Assembly (NCBI GenBank): GCA_030068075.1
Contig: CM057841.1
Span: 48,649,030-48,713,029 of the forward strand
Direction: 5' to 3'
DNA: 64,000 nucleotides
Source of the DNA: Paguma larvata
Taxonomy: Eukaryota > Chordata > Mammalia > Carnivora > Viverridae
Position 1 is the stretch's first letter; every line of letters begins with the position of its first letter. Of this stretch, positions 23,403 to 33,670 are shown piece after piece. The notes below the pieces were generated by a model that worked only from the letters and a program-made list of their open reading frames with translations, was not told the DNA's origin and ran no database searches. The position numbers were made by a program, and so were the translations under genes.

Positions 23403-23507
23403 TTTTTCAAAAGACTTTATTTTCAACTAATCTTTACTCTCATTGTGGGGCTTGAACTTACAACCCTGAAATCAAGAGTTCACCAAATGAGCCAGCCAGG
23501 CACCCCT
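23403..23507 (-). repeat. CAN SINE fragment
   Basis: Short old antisense copy with the 'gggcttgaacttacaaccct' core and a 'gccaggcacccc' head. Confidence 0.7.
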
Positions 23508-23788
23508 GGCCCGTCAGCTTTATGGTATTTGATAACAAGAAAACATACTCATCCCCCAGGCCAGCACTGAACAAGAACCGCCTTGGCTCCTAATGCACCG
23601 GCAGGTCGAGACGAAGCCATATTGGTGCAAACCAGCCCTTGGGCCGAAGCCAAATTCAAGTCCTCCTCTCCTGAAAGGAGATGGGAATCTGCATCTCAGG
23701 ATGACAAAAAAGTTTACAAAGAATGGTAATGATAGCGCTGTGTAGATTCCACCCCCTTTCAGCCGTTCTTTAAAAATGTAATGCTTTA

Positions 23789-24060
23789 GGGGCACCTGGG
23801 TGGCTCAGCCGGTTAAGCGTCCGACCTTGGCTCAGGTCATGATCTCGCGGCTCATGGGTTCAAGCCCTATGTTGTGCTCTGGGCTGACAGCTTGGAGCCT
23901 GGAGCCTGCTTCAGGTTCTGTGTCTCCGTCTCTCTCTGTCCCTCCCCCACTCACACTCTGCCTCTTGAAAAATGAATAAACATTAAAAATTTTTTAAAAT
24001 GAATGTCTCTCTCTCTCGAAAAATGAATAAACATTAAATTTTTTAAAATAAATAAAACAT
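23789..24060 (+). repeat. CAN SINE with duplicated tail
   Basis: Full copy followed by a second copy of its 3' end ('tctctctctctcgaaaaatg' then A-rich). Confidence 0.88.
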
Positions 24061-24089
24061 AAAAATGCAATACTTTAAAACACAGAAGA

Positions 24090-24323
24090 GGGGCGCCTGG
24101 GTGGCTCAGTCGGTTAAGCGGCCGACTTCGGCTCAGGTCATGATCTCACGGTCTGTGAGTTCGAGCCCCGCGTCGGGTTCTGTGCTGCTGGCTCAGAGCC
24201 TGAAGCCTGTTTCGGATTCTGTGTCTGCCTCTCTCTCTGCCCTTCCCCTGCTCATGCTCTGTCTTTCTGTCTCTCAAAAATAAATAAATGTTAAAACAAA
24301 AATAAAAAAATAAATAAAAAAAT
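24090..24323 (+). repeat. CAN SINE beside MLKL relic exon
   Basis: Young full copy bounded by aaaacacagaaga at 24,077-24,089 and 24,324-24,336. It ends about 50 bp from the relic exon donor. Confidence 0.93.
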
Positions 24324-24384
24324 AAAACACAGAAGACATATGACAGACCAGTCGAGACATGACCAATCCCAGAAGCTTCCTTAC

Positions 24385-24482
24385 CTGTTTCACCAACGCA
24401 AATCCCGAACATACACAGGATGTTGGGAGAATCACATTTCTTCCTGATTCCGACCTCATTATTGAAAGTATGCCTCACTCTT
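24385..24482 (-). pseudogene. MLKL: MLKL relic exon: alphaC-beta4 of pseudokinase domain
   Basis: The best-preserved fragment is 98 bp with no stop. It reads VRHTFNNEV...KKCDSPNIL..FGIC..ET, aligning without gaps to human VRQTFNKEI...KKFESPNIL..FGIC..ET, with about 19 of 31 residues identical by my count. The acceptor (tctccctag, before 24,482) and the donor (CAG/GTAAGG, 24,385/24,384) both look usable. A young CAN SINE with a 13-bp target duplication (24,077-24,089 and 24,324-24,336) sits 50 bp downstream in the former intron. Confidence 0.88.
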
Positions 24483-24639
24483 CTAGGGAGACACAAGGGG
24501 CAACTAGGATTTCAGGGCTGGAAGGTGCTTCAGAGAACACTTAGTGTAGTGAGTGCCTGTGTTTGGCGGGGGTGCGACGGATTCTCAGCGTCCCCCTGAG
24601 CAGAGAACTGGTGCTGTGATGAGCTTGGCCACTGATGGC

Positions 24640-24962
24640 AGAGCGTGGAACCCTTTGGATGTATGTGGCATACATAGATTTACCTTGAAAATATCGTGCT
24701 AAGAGAAAGAAGCCAGACACAAAAGGCCATACATTGTACTACTCCATTTGTATGAAATGTCCGGAACAGGCAACTCCTGAGACACAGAAAGTAGATGAGT
24801 AGTTGCCTGGGGCTAGAGATGGTGGGGATGGTGGGAGTGAGTGGGGGAGTAACCGCTAACGGGTGTAGGGTTTCTTTTGGGCGTGATAAAAGTGTTCTAA
24901 AATTACATGATGATGGTGGTAGCCATTAAATACCTTAAAAGCCATTAAATTGTATGCTTTAT
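24640..24962 (+). mobile_element. Old L1 3' UTR
   Basis: 'agaaagaagccagacacaaa' through 'gtagttgcctggggct' and 'gccattaaattgtatgcttt' follow the mammalian-wide L1 3' end. Confidence 0.7.
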
Positions 24963-24967
24963 TTTAC

Positions 24968-25191
24968 TTATTTATTAAAATTTTTTTAATGTTTATTTAT
25001 TTCAGAGAGAGAAAGAGACAGAAGGTGAGCAGGGGAGGGGCAGAGAGAGAGGGGGACACAGAATCTGAGGCAGGCTCCAGGCAACGAGTTGTCAGCACAG
25101 AGCCCCACGTGGGGCTTGATCTCACAAACCATGAGATCATGACCTGAGCTGAAGTCGGACGCTTCACTGACTGAGCCATCCAGGCACCCCT
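24968..25191 (-). repeat. CAN SINE
   Basis: Full antisense copy. It is first of a three-SINE cluster and faces the next one tail to head. Confidence 0.92.
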
Positions 25192-25220
25192 TTATTTATT
25201 TATTTTTAAATGTTTATTTA

Positions 25221-25440
25221 TTTTTGGACTGCCTGAGAGGCTCAGTCAGTTAAGCATCTGACTCTTGGTTTCAGCTCAGGTCATGATCATGCAGCTTCAT
25301 GAGTATGAGCCCCAGGTCCAGCTCTGTGCTGGCAGCAGGGTGCCTGTTTGGGATTCTCCCTCTCCCTCTCTCTCTCTCTTCCCCTCCCCCACTTGCACTG
25401 TTTCTGTCTCCCTCAAAGTAAATTTTAAAAACTTTAGAAA
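25221..25440 (+). repeat. CAN SINE
   Basis: Diverged head 'tggactgcctgagaggctca', with body and tail intact. Confidence 0.88.
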
Positions 25441-25442
25441 TA

Positions 25443-25570
25443 GGGGCGCCTGGGTGGCTTAGTTGGTTAAATGCCCAACTTCAGCTCAGGTCATGATCTC
25501 ACACCTGGTGGGTTCGAGCCCTGCGTCCGGCTATGTGCTGACAGCTCCGAGCCTGGAGCCTGCCTCAGTG
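25443..25570 (+). repeat. CAN SINE, 3' truncated
   Basis: Head half only, cut at the start of the body next to a MER5A-like element. Confidence 0.88.
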
Positions 25571-25589
25571 GTTATCTGTTCTTCTCCCT

Positions 25590-25830
25590 CTCAGCAACGA
25601 GTTTGTGGGGAGCTGGTCCCATCCCCCAAAACTGGCGACTTTGCCCCTTCCCCCCAGGGTACTTTTGGCAATGCCTGGAGACATCTTTGGTCGCCATAGT
25701 GGGGGGTGCTATTGACATCTAGCAGGTAGAAGTTGGAGGCTATACTGCGTAGGACAGCTCCGCACCACAAAGTATTATCCAACCTCATACGTCATCAGTG
25801 TAGGATTTGAGAAGCCTAGATCTAAGACAG
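25590..25830 (+). mobile_element. MER5A-like hAT transposon remnant
   Basis: 'tttggcaatgcctggagaca' and 'gggggtgctattgacatcta' follow the MER5A consensus in order, ending near 'caccacaaagtattatcc'. Confidence 0.8.
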
Positions 25831-26184
25831 CTCCTAATATATCACAGTGATCAGTTCAAAACTGGGCACGAGGGCTAATTTGAGTGGAGAGGAAGGTCTG
25901 CTGGGGAGCTTCTTGGGTTCCTAAGACAGCCCGGGAAGCCAGCTTCTAACTCTTAATCTCTCTCTCTTCTCTGAATTTGAGTGAGAAACACAGGGCCTTG
26001 ATCCTAAAGCCTTGGAATGAGGCTAATCTACAGATGGCAGAATGGAAAGAAAAGCAGAATCTGAGTCTTGATGACAGCACCGACCACTGATTCCTCACTT
26101 ACAGGTTTCATGAACCAACAGCCTTCCTCACTGTTTAAACCAGCTTGACTCATGTTTGCTGTACTTGTACCTGAAGACTACCGA

Positions 26185-26500
26185 GTCCAGTAATGAACGA
26201 TGGTGATAATGACGATGGCACATCTCTCTCTTCACCGACTGCAGGCTAAGTGCTTCGGAACCACGAGCTCACCACGGTTACCTTCATTTTGTAGGTGAAG
26301 ACACTGAAGTCCGGGGAGGTGGTTGAATTTGAATAAACACAAGGCCACAGAACAGTTTCCAAAGTACTTTTCAACAAAGTTAATTTCAACAGCTGGATGA
26401 AGTAGGTAGGGCGAGTATCATCACCATTTTACAGATCAGATAACAGCCTGGAGAAGTTAATTGTCTGGACCCCAAATCTCGGTTTAAAGCACGAGTTAAG
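26185..26500 (-). repeat. MIR, possibly two pieces
   Basis: Contains antisense MIR-like 'ttttgtaggtgaagacactg', and again 'attttacagatcagataaca' about 140 bp later, suggesting two overlapping copies. Confidence 0.55.
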
Positions 26501-26889
26501 AAACTAGCACGAGTGAAACCAAACAAGCAACCAGCCGATACCCTTTTGTTTTTGTTGCCATCATTATACTGATCTGGCAGAGGAAGTAACAGGTATTAGT
26601 GCCCGCCTTCAAAGACTCAGTGGATCTGGGTTACCCAGCTATTCCCAGTTGCTAGGCAGATTCCCTCAAGGCCATTTCTTGAGACTTAAGGGCAATGGGC
26701 TTCACGCCTTTCTCTGGTCCAGTGGAGACAGAAGCAGATGTGAAATGCTGCTCTCAGGGAATCTCGTGTATTTTAGCTTCCCAGCTTCCAGTGTCATCGA
26801 AAATTCCTATCGTAGCAATAACTAATCAGAAATGATAAGGGAAAAAATATTCCACTCAGCAAAAGTGACAGTTTAAAGCAATAAATCTT

Positions 26890-27560
26890 ACAGGAAAAGG
26901 GATGGCATGGTATGAAGAAAACCACAAAAAACAAAGCTCGAAGAAATGGAGGGATCTGTTACTTTTTTGGGAAGATTAAAAATGACCAACCTGGCAATCT
27001 TTCCCAAATGTAAACCCAATTTAATGCAGCTCGATAAAACTCCCAATGGTAGATTTTGGTAATTGAAACCAAGTTCCTAAAGTTGAAAGAGGAAGTTAGT
27101 GGGGATAACCAGGATTAAAATAAATTAATGAACAAATAAGGGGGCTTACCTACAAAATATTAAAACGCTGGGGTGCCTGGGTGGCTCAGTCAGTGGAGTG
27201 GTTGCCTCTTGGTTTCAACTCAGGTCGTGATCCAGGGTCATGGGATCAAGTCCCATGACAGGCTGCACGCTAAGCATGGACCATGTTTAAGGATTCTTTC
27301 TCTCTCTCTCCTCCCTCTGTCCCCCCCATTTCTCTCTCTAAAAACAAACAAAAAAATGGCAAAAGAAAATAAACAAAAAAACCATTAAAAATTGTAATAA
27401 CTAAAATATAACTAAAATTATATGACAAAGGTATCAAAAGGATGAAAGGGAATATAAATACAGGTATACTCTGACTCAACAATGTGAATTTCTAGGAATT
27501 TATGCTTTGGAAAAGCTTCTCTAACAGATGCATACTAAGATGTTTATTGCAGAGCTACTT
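26890..27560 (+). mobile_element. Old L1 fragments
   Basis: 'attaaaaatgaccaacctgg' (ORF2-like) and, after a SINE, 'aggaatttatgctttgg...gtttattgcagagctac' (ORF2 end-like). Very diverged. Confidence 0.5.
27170..27365 (+). repeat. CAN SINE (older type)
   Basis: Head 'ggggtgcctgggtggctcag', diverged middle, A-rich tail. Inserted in the old L1 remnant. Confidence 0.85.
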
Positions 27561-27628
27561 ATAATAAGTAAAACTGCTGACAAGCCTCACAAGAGCATGC
27601 TCATGTTACTCTAGTAAAATAACGAAGG

Positions 27629-27855
27629 AGGCTGCCCCCGCGGCTCAGGCGGTTAAGCGATCAACTTGGGCTCAGGTGAAGATCTTCTGATATGTGAGTT
27701 CCAGCCTCTCAATGGGCTCTGTGCTGACGGCTCAGAGCCTGGAGCCTGCTTTGGATTCTGTGTCTCCCTCTCTCTCTGTCCCTCCCCTGCTTGCATTCTG
27801 TCTCTCTCTCTCTCTCAAAAATAAATAAACATAAAAACATTAAAAAAAAAAAACC
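27629..27855 (+). repeat. CAN SINE
   Basis: Head altered ('ggctgcccccgcggctcagg'), with body and tail typical. Confidence 0.88.
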
Positions 27856-27936
27856 AATGAAGGAACAAGGTTACTAAATTTAAAAGTGAAAAATCTTAAA
27901 ATGGTAGTAATAATCTAAGTCCATAAAGAAGGGGTG

Positions 27937-28033
27937 GGTGTTGGCTGGCTCAGACGGTAGAGGAGTCGACTGGATCTCCCGGTGGTGAGTTCCCACGTTG
28001 GCGATAAAGATTACTTAAATAAAACTTAAAAAA
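27937..28033 (+). repeat. Degenerate SINE-like fragment
   Basis: 'ttggctggctcagacggtag' resembles the CAN SINE head. It is followed by short unrelated sequence and an A-rich tail. Confidence 0.5.
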
Positions 28034-28229
28034 AAATCCGTCAAGAACTCGAATGCCATTTCCGTCTTTCCTCCAAAACAGTCTTATCAGACATCCCTTT
28101 ACTGATGAGACGTTTTACAAATCACTCTCCCGGTGCCTAAAATGGGCCCCAGAAAAGGAAGAAGGCACGCAGCGTTAGGAGCTGGAACCATCTGTCTGGG
28201 TAATTTTCCGCTCACAGCCTGGAGTTCGT

Positions 28230-28900
28230 CTGTCTAGGGGTGCTTGTGCACAGTTCTTCCGAGCCGGGTTCCCCAAGCACCTGGGGGACCCGCACCCCGA
28301 TTCCCCACTCCGCGTCTTCCTCGGCAGAAGACAGAGACCGGAGCACGCAGCTCCAGCAACAGAGCGGAGGAAAGGACACCGACTCGGTCCCGACTTTCAG
28401 GAATTGGGGCTGTGGGTCCCTCCCGCCTCCCACCCCGCGTTCCTCCCTTGCCGCCCAGGAATCCGGCTGCAGCCTCCCGCCCCGCCGCCCCCGGCACCCT
28501 CCGGCGCCCAGGGCCGACCCGCGGACTCACCGTCGCCCCGCCGCCTCCGGTGAGCAGGCCAACGAGGTTCAAGTGCCGGCGCCTCCTTCCCTCCGCGCCT
28601 GACGCCCTGCGCCCCCGGCTGGTCGGGCGGTGACCCGGTGGTCCAGTTTCTTCCGGAACTGACCCTGGGGGCAGCGGCCTGTGCCCGAGCCTCCTCTGCC
28701 TGGGCGATCAGCCTGTTGGACCGCTGTTTGGTCCTTAGCCGTCCGGAGGCCACCGCCCCAGGGCTGGGACGTGGGCGAGGATGTCTGACGAGTCTTCTAG
28801 GGGGCTTTCCTTGTAGTTCTTGCTGCCAACCGCTGGGCTCAGAGTGCCCTGACTCCCCAGAACGCCTCCTGCCTGCCCTTTCCACGCTTTCCCAAATCAC
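28230..28900 (-). promoter_or_regulatory. CpG island; candidate relic MLKL promoter
   Basis: About 650 bp of GC- and CpG-rich sequence with no interspersed repeat, 4 kb upstream (minus strand) of the first surviving MLKL exon and 14 kb beyond the FA2H 3' end. On the minus strand a splice donor GACG/GTGAGT occurs near 28,527, as expected for a noncoding first exon. On the plus strand CCG/GTGAGC occurs near 28,549. Open frames of 112-167 codons here are GC-driven and resemble nothing. Assignment as the MLKL promoter is by position only. Confidence 0.5.
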
Positions 28901-29479
28901 TCAGTAACTATGTGTAGGGTACTGACCAGTGCCAGGCCCTCGGCTTAGGGGTAGGGATTCAGAAAATGCGGCCCAGAGAGCTGTTATAACCAGAACAGAG
29001 TAGCCAGAGAAAAGGCTCTTGTGCCTGTTTTTCTGTGCTTGAAAATAGGCCGGTGTTATAGTGTGAGACGTGTTGTATTGAAGTTAGCTGTGTTTCCAGC
29101 TGGAAAGTCTAAGCGATGTCATTCATTTACTCAGACTGTTTTCCTCTGCAAGGCCACAATCGGATCGCAGTTTGGACTGGGAAGGCCGGGTGGAGGATGT
29201 GTGGGCTGTTTATTCATCATTGTTCTCCGTCTATTGTGTCATCCATTTCCTTCTTTTCTGAGGCTTCCTAGAAGTAGAATCTGAGAAAGAAATTCAGGTA
29301 CCTGTGATTTATGGAAGGGGGACTCACGGGACAGAAGTTAGGATAGGGCTGGGGGGAAAAAGAAAGCTAAGCAGGGATTCGGTCTCAGTGGAGAATACCT
29401 TCAGCCAGATTCCATGGGGAGGACTGGAGCTTGAAGCTCTTAGAGCAAGAGGCTGCTTCGGTTCTGCTCAGGATAAATC

Positions 29480-29622
29480 CCATGTTAGGTCACAAAAATT
29501 CTTAACAAATTTAAGAAGATTGAAATCATACCAAGTATCTATTCTGACCACAGTGGAATGAAACAAGAATCAGTATCAGAGGGTAAACCAGGAAATTCAC
29601 AAATATGTGGAAATTACACAAC
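29480..29622 (+). mobile_element. L1 ORF2 fragment, left of a nested insertion
   Basis: ORF2 N-terminal-like sense sequence ('agattgaaatcataccaagt'). It breaks off at gtggaaattacacaac (29,607-29,622), which reappears slightly changed at 33,672. Confidence 0.7.
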
Positions 29623-29631
29623 TCTTTTTTT

Positions 29632-29849
29632 TTTTTAATTTTTTTTAATGTTTATTTATTTTTGAGACAGAGAGAGACAGAGCATGAGTGGGGGAGGGGC
29701 AGAGAGAGAGGGAGACACAGAATCCGAAGCAGGCCCCAGGCTCTGAGCTGTCAGCACAGAGCCCGACGCGGGGCTCGAACTCACAGACCGCAAGATCATG
29801 ACCTGAGCCAAAGTCGGACGCTCAACTGACTGAGCCACCCAGGCGCCCC
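29632..29849 (-). repeat. CAN SINE in an L1 poly(T) junction
   Basis: Full antisense copy between repeated 'acaactctttttt' sequences. Confidence 0.93.
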
Positions 29850-30295
29850 AAACAACTCTTTTTTAAAATTTGTATTTATTTTATAATTTACCTCCAAGTT
29901 GGTTAGCATATAGTGCAATAATGATATCAGGAGTAGAATCCAGTGATTCATCTCCTATACGTAACACCCAGTGCTCATCCTAACAAGTGTCTTCCTTAAT
30001 GCACCTTGCCCATTTAGCCCATCCCCCCTTCCACAACCCCTCCAGCACCCCTCAGTTTGTTCTCCATGCTTAAGAATCTCTTATGTTTTGTTCCCTCTCT
30101 GTTTTTATATTATTTTTGCTTCCCTTCTCCTATGTTCATCTGTTTTGTAACTTAAATCCACATATGAGTGAAGTCATGACATTTGTCTTTCTCTGACTCA
30201 CTAATATCATCTAGCATGATACCCTCTGGTTCCATCCATGTTGTTGCAAATGGCAAGATTTCATTCTTTCTGATTGCCAAGAAATATTCCATTGC

Positions 30296-30296
30296 A

Positions 30297-30336
<40 letters not shown>
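30296..30336 (+). repeat. (TG)n microsatellite in the L1 3' UTR
   Basis: About 40 bp of TG dinucleotides with two A-bearing interruptions, in the antisense L1 3' region. Confidence 0.9.
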
Positions 30337-30337
<1 letters not shown>

Positions 30338-30987
30338 ACCACATCTTCTTTATCCATTGGCTGCATGTGTCACTTCAAAACAGCACACCTTGTATCCTTT
30401 GAGTAAATACCTAGTAGTGCAATTGCTAGGTCAATGGTGTTCTCTTGTCCTTCTAGTTTGTGCTGCTTTTGGTCTTTTTTGTTTCATTTCATCTTTTCTC
30501 CCTTCAGAGAGTCCCCCTTAAAATTTCTTGCAGGGCTGGTTTAGTGGTTATGAACATCCTTAGTTTTTGTTTGTCTGGGAAACTCTTTATCTCGCCTTCT
30601 ATTTTGAATGACAGCCTTGCCAGAAAAAGAATTCTCAGATGCATATTTTTCTGATTCAGCACGTTGAATATATCCTGCCACTCCTTTCTGGCCTGCCAAG
30701 TTGCTGTGGATAGGTCTGCGGTGAACCTGATCTGTCTTCACTTATAGGTTAAGGACTTTTTTTCCCTTGCTGCTTTCATAATTCTTTCCTTGTCTGTGTA
30801 TTCTGTGAATTTGACTATGATATGCCATTTTGCTGATCAGTTTTTATTGAATCTAATGGGAGTTTCTGGATTTTGATGTCTGTGTCCTTCCCCAGGTTAG
30901 GAAAGTTTTCCACTACAATTTGCTTTAAACCTTTTACCCCCTTTTCTCTCTCTTCATCTTCTGGGACCCCTATGATTCAGATGTTAT

Positions 30988-31207
30988 TCATTTTTTTTAA
31001 TGTTTTAATGTTTATTTTTGAGAGAGAGAGAGACAGAGTGTGAGTGGGGAAGGAGCAGAAAGAGAGAGGGAGACACAAAATCCAAAGCAGGCTCCAGGCT
31101 CTGAGCTGTCAGCACAGAGCCCGATGTGGGGCTCAGACCTACACACCATGAGATCGTGACCTGAGCCAAAGTCAGACGTCTAACCAACTGAGCCACCCAG
31201 GAGCCCT
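30988..31207 (-). repeat. CAN SINE in L1 ORF1
   Basis: Full copy; 'atgttattc' is repeated on both sides. Confidence 0.92.
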
Positions 31208-31612
31208 CACATGTTATTCCTTTTTAAGGAGTCACTGAGTTCTCTAATTCTTATATCATGCTCTTTTGCCTTAGTTTCCCTCTTTTTTTTCCGCTTCATT
31301 ATTTGCCATAAGTTTGTTTTCTATATCTCTGATTCATTCCTCTGCTTCATCCATCCTTGCCGCCATGGCATCTACTCAAGATTGTATCTCAATTATTGCA
31401 TTTTTAATTTCATCCTGGCTAGATTTACTTCTTTTATCTCCACAGAAAGCGATTGTGTGTTTTTCAATCCCAGCTAGCATTCTTATTATTGTGATTCTAA
31501 ATTCTGGTTCTGACATCTTGCTTTTATCTGTGTTGATTAAGTCCCTGACTGTCATTTCTTCTTGTTCTTTCTTTTGGGATGAATTTCTTTGTTTCATCAT
31601 TTTTTTGTTTTG

Positions 31613-31829
31613 TTTTTTAATTTTTTTTAACGTTTGTTTATTTTTGAGACATAGAGACAGAGCGTGAGCAGGAGAAGGGCAGAGAGAGAGGGAGACACAG
31701 AATCCGAAGCAGGCTCCAGGCTCCGAGCTGTCAGCACAGAGCCCGATGCGGGGCTCGAACTCACAGACCACAAGATCGTGACCTGAGCCGAAGTTGGCCA
31801 CTTAACGGACTGAGCCACCCAGGCACCCC
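31613..31829 (-). repeat. CAN SINE at the start of L1 ORF1
   Basis: Full copy; 'gtttcatcatttt' is repeated on both sides. Confidence 0.93.
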
Positions 31830-33462
31830 TGTTTCATCATTTTGGAGGAAGAAAAAGAATTAATAAAATAAAAAAGTAAATTAAAAAAATTAAAAACAAC
31901 ACAAAAAATCAAATAAAGGAAGCTAGATCCTAGGTGTGTTTCGGTCTGGTTGTTGAAAGAAGGTTTATAGAATAGAGAATAAAGAGGGGGAAAAAGAAAA
32001 GAGAAAAAGGAAAAAAAGAAAAACTAGAAAATATTAAAAAAATTTTAAAGGTATACAATGAAAGAATATAATGAAATGAAGAAAGTAAATTAGACTGAGA
32101 ATTTTACAAAAAAATATACTAGAAAAAATTTAAAGAAAAATATTTTTTATAAACATAAAAGATAAAAATAAATTTTTTCTCTTTCTGCATCCTTAGAATA
32201 AGAAAAGAAAAAAAATGAATAGATGGAACAGCAGACAGAATGAAATCCGATTGAAATTACATCCAGTTTCTCCTAGAAGTCAAACTATGAAGCACTTTAT
32301 AGTCTGTAAAGTAAGCAGGCAGAGAGCCTTTTGGTGGTCTTGTAAGGCTTGGTTGGCGCAGTTGGATGGGGGCTGGTGTAACTGCTCTCTTCTCCACTAG
32401 GTGGAGCTGCTTAGCTTACTGGAGTGGATCAGTGTGGCTCATGTACTCATGTATACACATGTGCGGGAGAGGTGAAAATGCTATCACCCAGCTCCTCGGT
32501 CTCTAGCATCAGAACTCTGTGCTCTCCCAAGCCAGCAATCAAACACCCCTCTTTTGTCTCCAGCTTCCATCCACTCTCTGCTTCTACACTGTGACCAAGC
32601 TGTGAGCCTCCCAAACAGCACGTTCCTCCTGAATTTTATCTCAGATAGAGCTGTGTTTCCAAACCTTTCACTTCTGAGCCCCCTGCAGTTTGAACCCACT
32701 CTGACCTTCTGGGGAAGGGTCTTGTCAATCAATGGCCAGGTGCCAGGCCACCCCCGGGGAACTCTCATGGACTGTACTGCTGAGAGGCCTGGAGACTGTG
32801 GCTGGGTGCCAGCCTGCCCCGAAAAGTTTCACACAATTGTGTAGTAGCAGTGGTTTGGGGACTATGGTAAATCACAACACATATCTGGCACAGGCTTCAC
32901 CGCACCCTAGCGTCCTTGTTCCAACACCAGCAAACATGGCTGTAATCTGGGGTCCGCTGGGACTTTTGCGTGCGGGGAGGCTGCATGGCCTCTATAAAAT
33001 CCTCAGGACAGGGGAACCATCTCTTCCCGTGTGCCCTGAGGACCTTTTGGATCTCTGCTCCTGGGAATTCGTCCTTCCCACCAGAGGTATCAAGCTATGG
33101 TGTTTCTAACTCTGCACTCCCCTGTTTATAGAGTCCTAATTGTATTGAGACCTCTCCTTTCTCCTTTCTCCCTTTCTTGTTCAGTTCCTCCAGCTGCTTT
33201 CAGGGGGAATGCTTTTCCTGTACTCTCTCCCCATCTCTGTCCTCTCTCCACAAACAAAAACAGCTCCCTACCCTCCTCAACTTCTCTTTCCCCCAGTTCA
33301 CCTCTCTGTGCCTCATACCTGCCGAGTTCTGTGGCTCAAGTTGTTATGTTAGTCCTAAGATCAATTTTCTAGGTGTGCAAAAATGGTTTGGTGCTGATCT
33401 AGCTGCATTTCAGGGATGAGAGAAGCAGAGAATTTCCATGCTGCACCACCATTTTGACTAAT

Positions 33463-33670
33463 TTTAAAAAAATATTTATTTATTTTTGAAAGAGAAAGAC
33501 AGAGTGAGAGTGAGGAAGAGGCAAAGAGAAGGAGACACAGAATCTGAAGCAGGCTCCAGGTTCTGAGTTGTCGGCACAGAGTCAGACATGGGGCTTGAAC
33601 TCACAAACCAGGAGATCATGACCTGAATCAAAGTTTAATGCTTAAATGACTGAGCCCACCAAGGCACCCA
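33463..33670 (-). repeat. CAN SINE at the L1 5' end
   Basis: Diverged antisense copy wedged between the 5' end of the antisense L1 and the resumed ORF2 of the host L1. Confidence 0.88.

Larger units (their letters stand above)
17488..24384 (-). other. Former MLKL introns between relic exons
   Basis: Outside the fragments at 20,606-20,697 and 24,385-24,482 the sequence is non-coding. It holds CAN SINEs at about 17,772, 18,963, 19,744, 21,394, 22,051, 23,055, 23,403, 23,789 and 24,090, an L1 3' end (18,500-18,860), and unassigned unique sequence at 18,030-18,480, 19,130-19,740, 20,000-20,600, 20,700-21,340 and 22,190-23,040. I scanned these on the minus strand for the missing activation-loop and hinge exons and did not find them. 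Confidence 0.6.
16800..24482 (-). pseudogene. MLKL: MLKL relic (unitary pseudogene, pseudokinase exons only)
   Basis: MLKL is the RIPK3-activated pseudokinase that permeabilises the plasma membrane in necroptosis. Four minus-strand fragments lie between RFWD3 and FA2H, in the same order and orientation as human MLKL exons: the alphaC/beta4 segment (24,385-24,482), the catalytic-loop segment (20,606-20,697), the FGIVLWEIATG segment (17,436-17,487) and the C-terminal segment (16,800-16,942). Each is separated by intron-like sequence, so this is the original locus and not a processed copy. Lesions include a destroyed donor with an in-frame stop, a 4-nt length change in the last exon, a 3-nt insertion, and loss of several exons. 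I could not find the N-terminal four-helix-bundle exon, the brace exons, the beta1-3 exon, the hinge exon (EYCELGTL in human) or the activation-loop exon (STAYLSPQE). Loss of functional MLKL in Carnivora has been reported. The identification is by eye against a remembered human protein. Confidence 0.85.
24483..28229. other. Region expected to hold MLKL 5' coding exons: none seen
   Basis: Between the most 5' relic exon and the CpG island lie an old L1 3' end (24,640-24,962), a cluster of three SINEs (24,968-25,570), a MER5A-like element (25,590-25,830), a MIR (about 26,185-26,500), old L1 fragments (26,890-27,560) and further SINEs. The four-helix-bundle and brace exons of MLKL are not recognisable, so they were deleted or have decayed past recognition by eye. 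Confidence 0.6.
29866..33462 (-). mobile_element. Carnivore L1, antisense, 5' UTR and ORF1 but no ORF2
   Basis: Minus-strand reading: 5' end near 33,462, 5' UTR to about 31,850, then an ORF1 broken by frameshifts and a SINE (peptides such as EEMTVRDLINTDKSKMSEPE at ~31,570-31,640 and ARKEWQDIFN-like near 30,680). The 3' UTR with a (TG)n block follows at once. The ~3.8 kb ORF2 is absent. The element is not functional. Confidence 0.8.

Noticed and set aside
28240..28900. Overlapping open frames of 112-167 codons on both strands in the CpG island
   Set aside because: GC-rich sequence lacks stop codons by composition; peptides are low-complexity Pro/Arg/Ala and match nothing known.
31376..31801. 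141-codon frame as a cellular gene
   Set aside because: Its C-terminal half is L1 ORF1 and the N-terminal half is a SINE read through.
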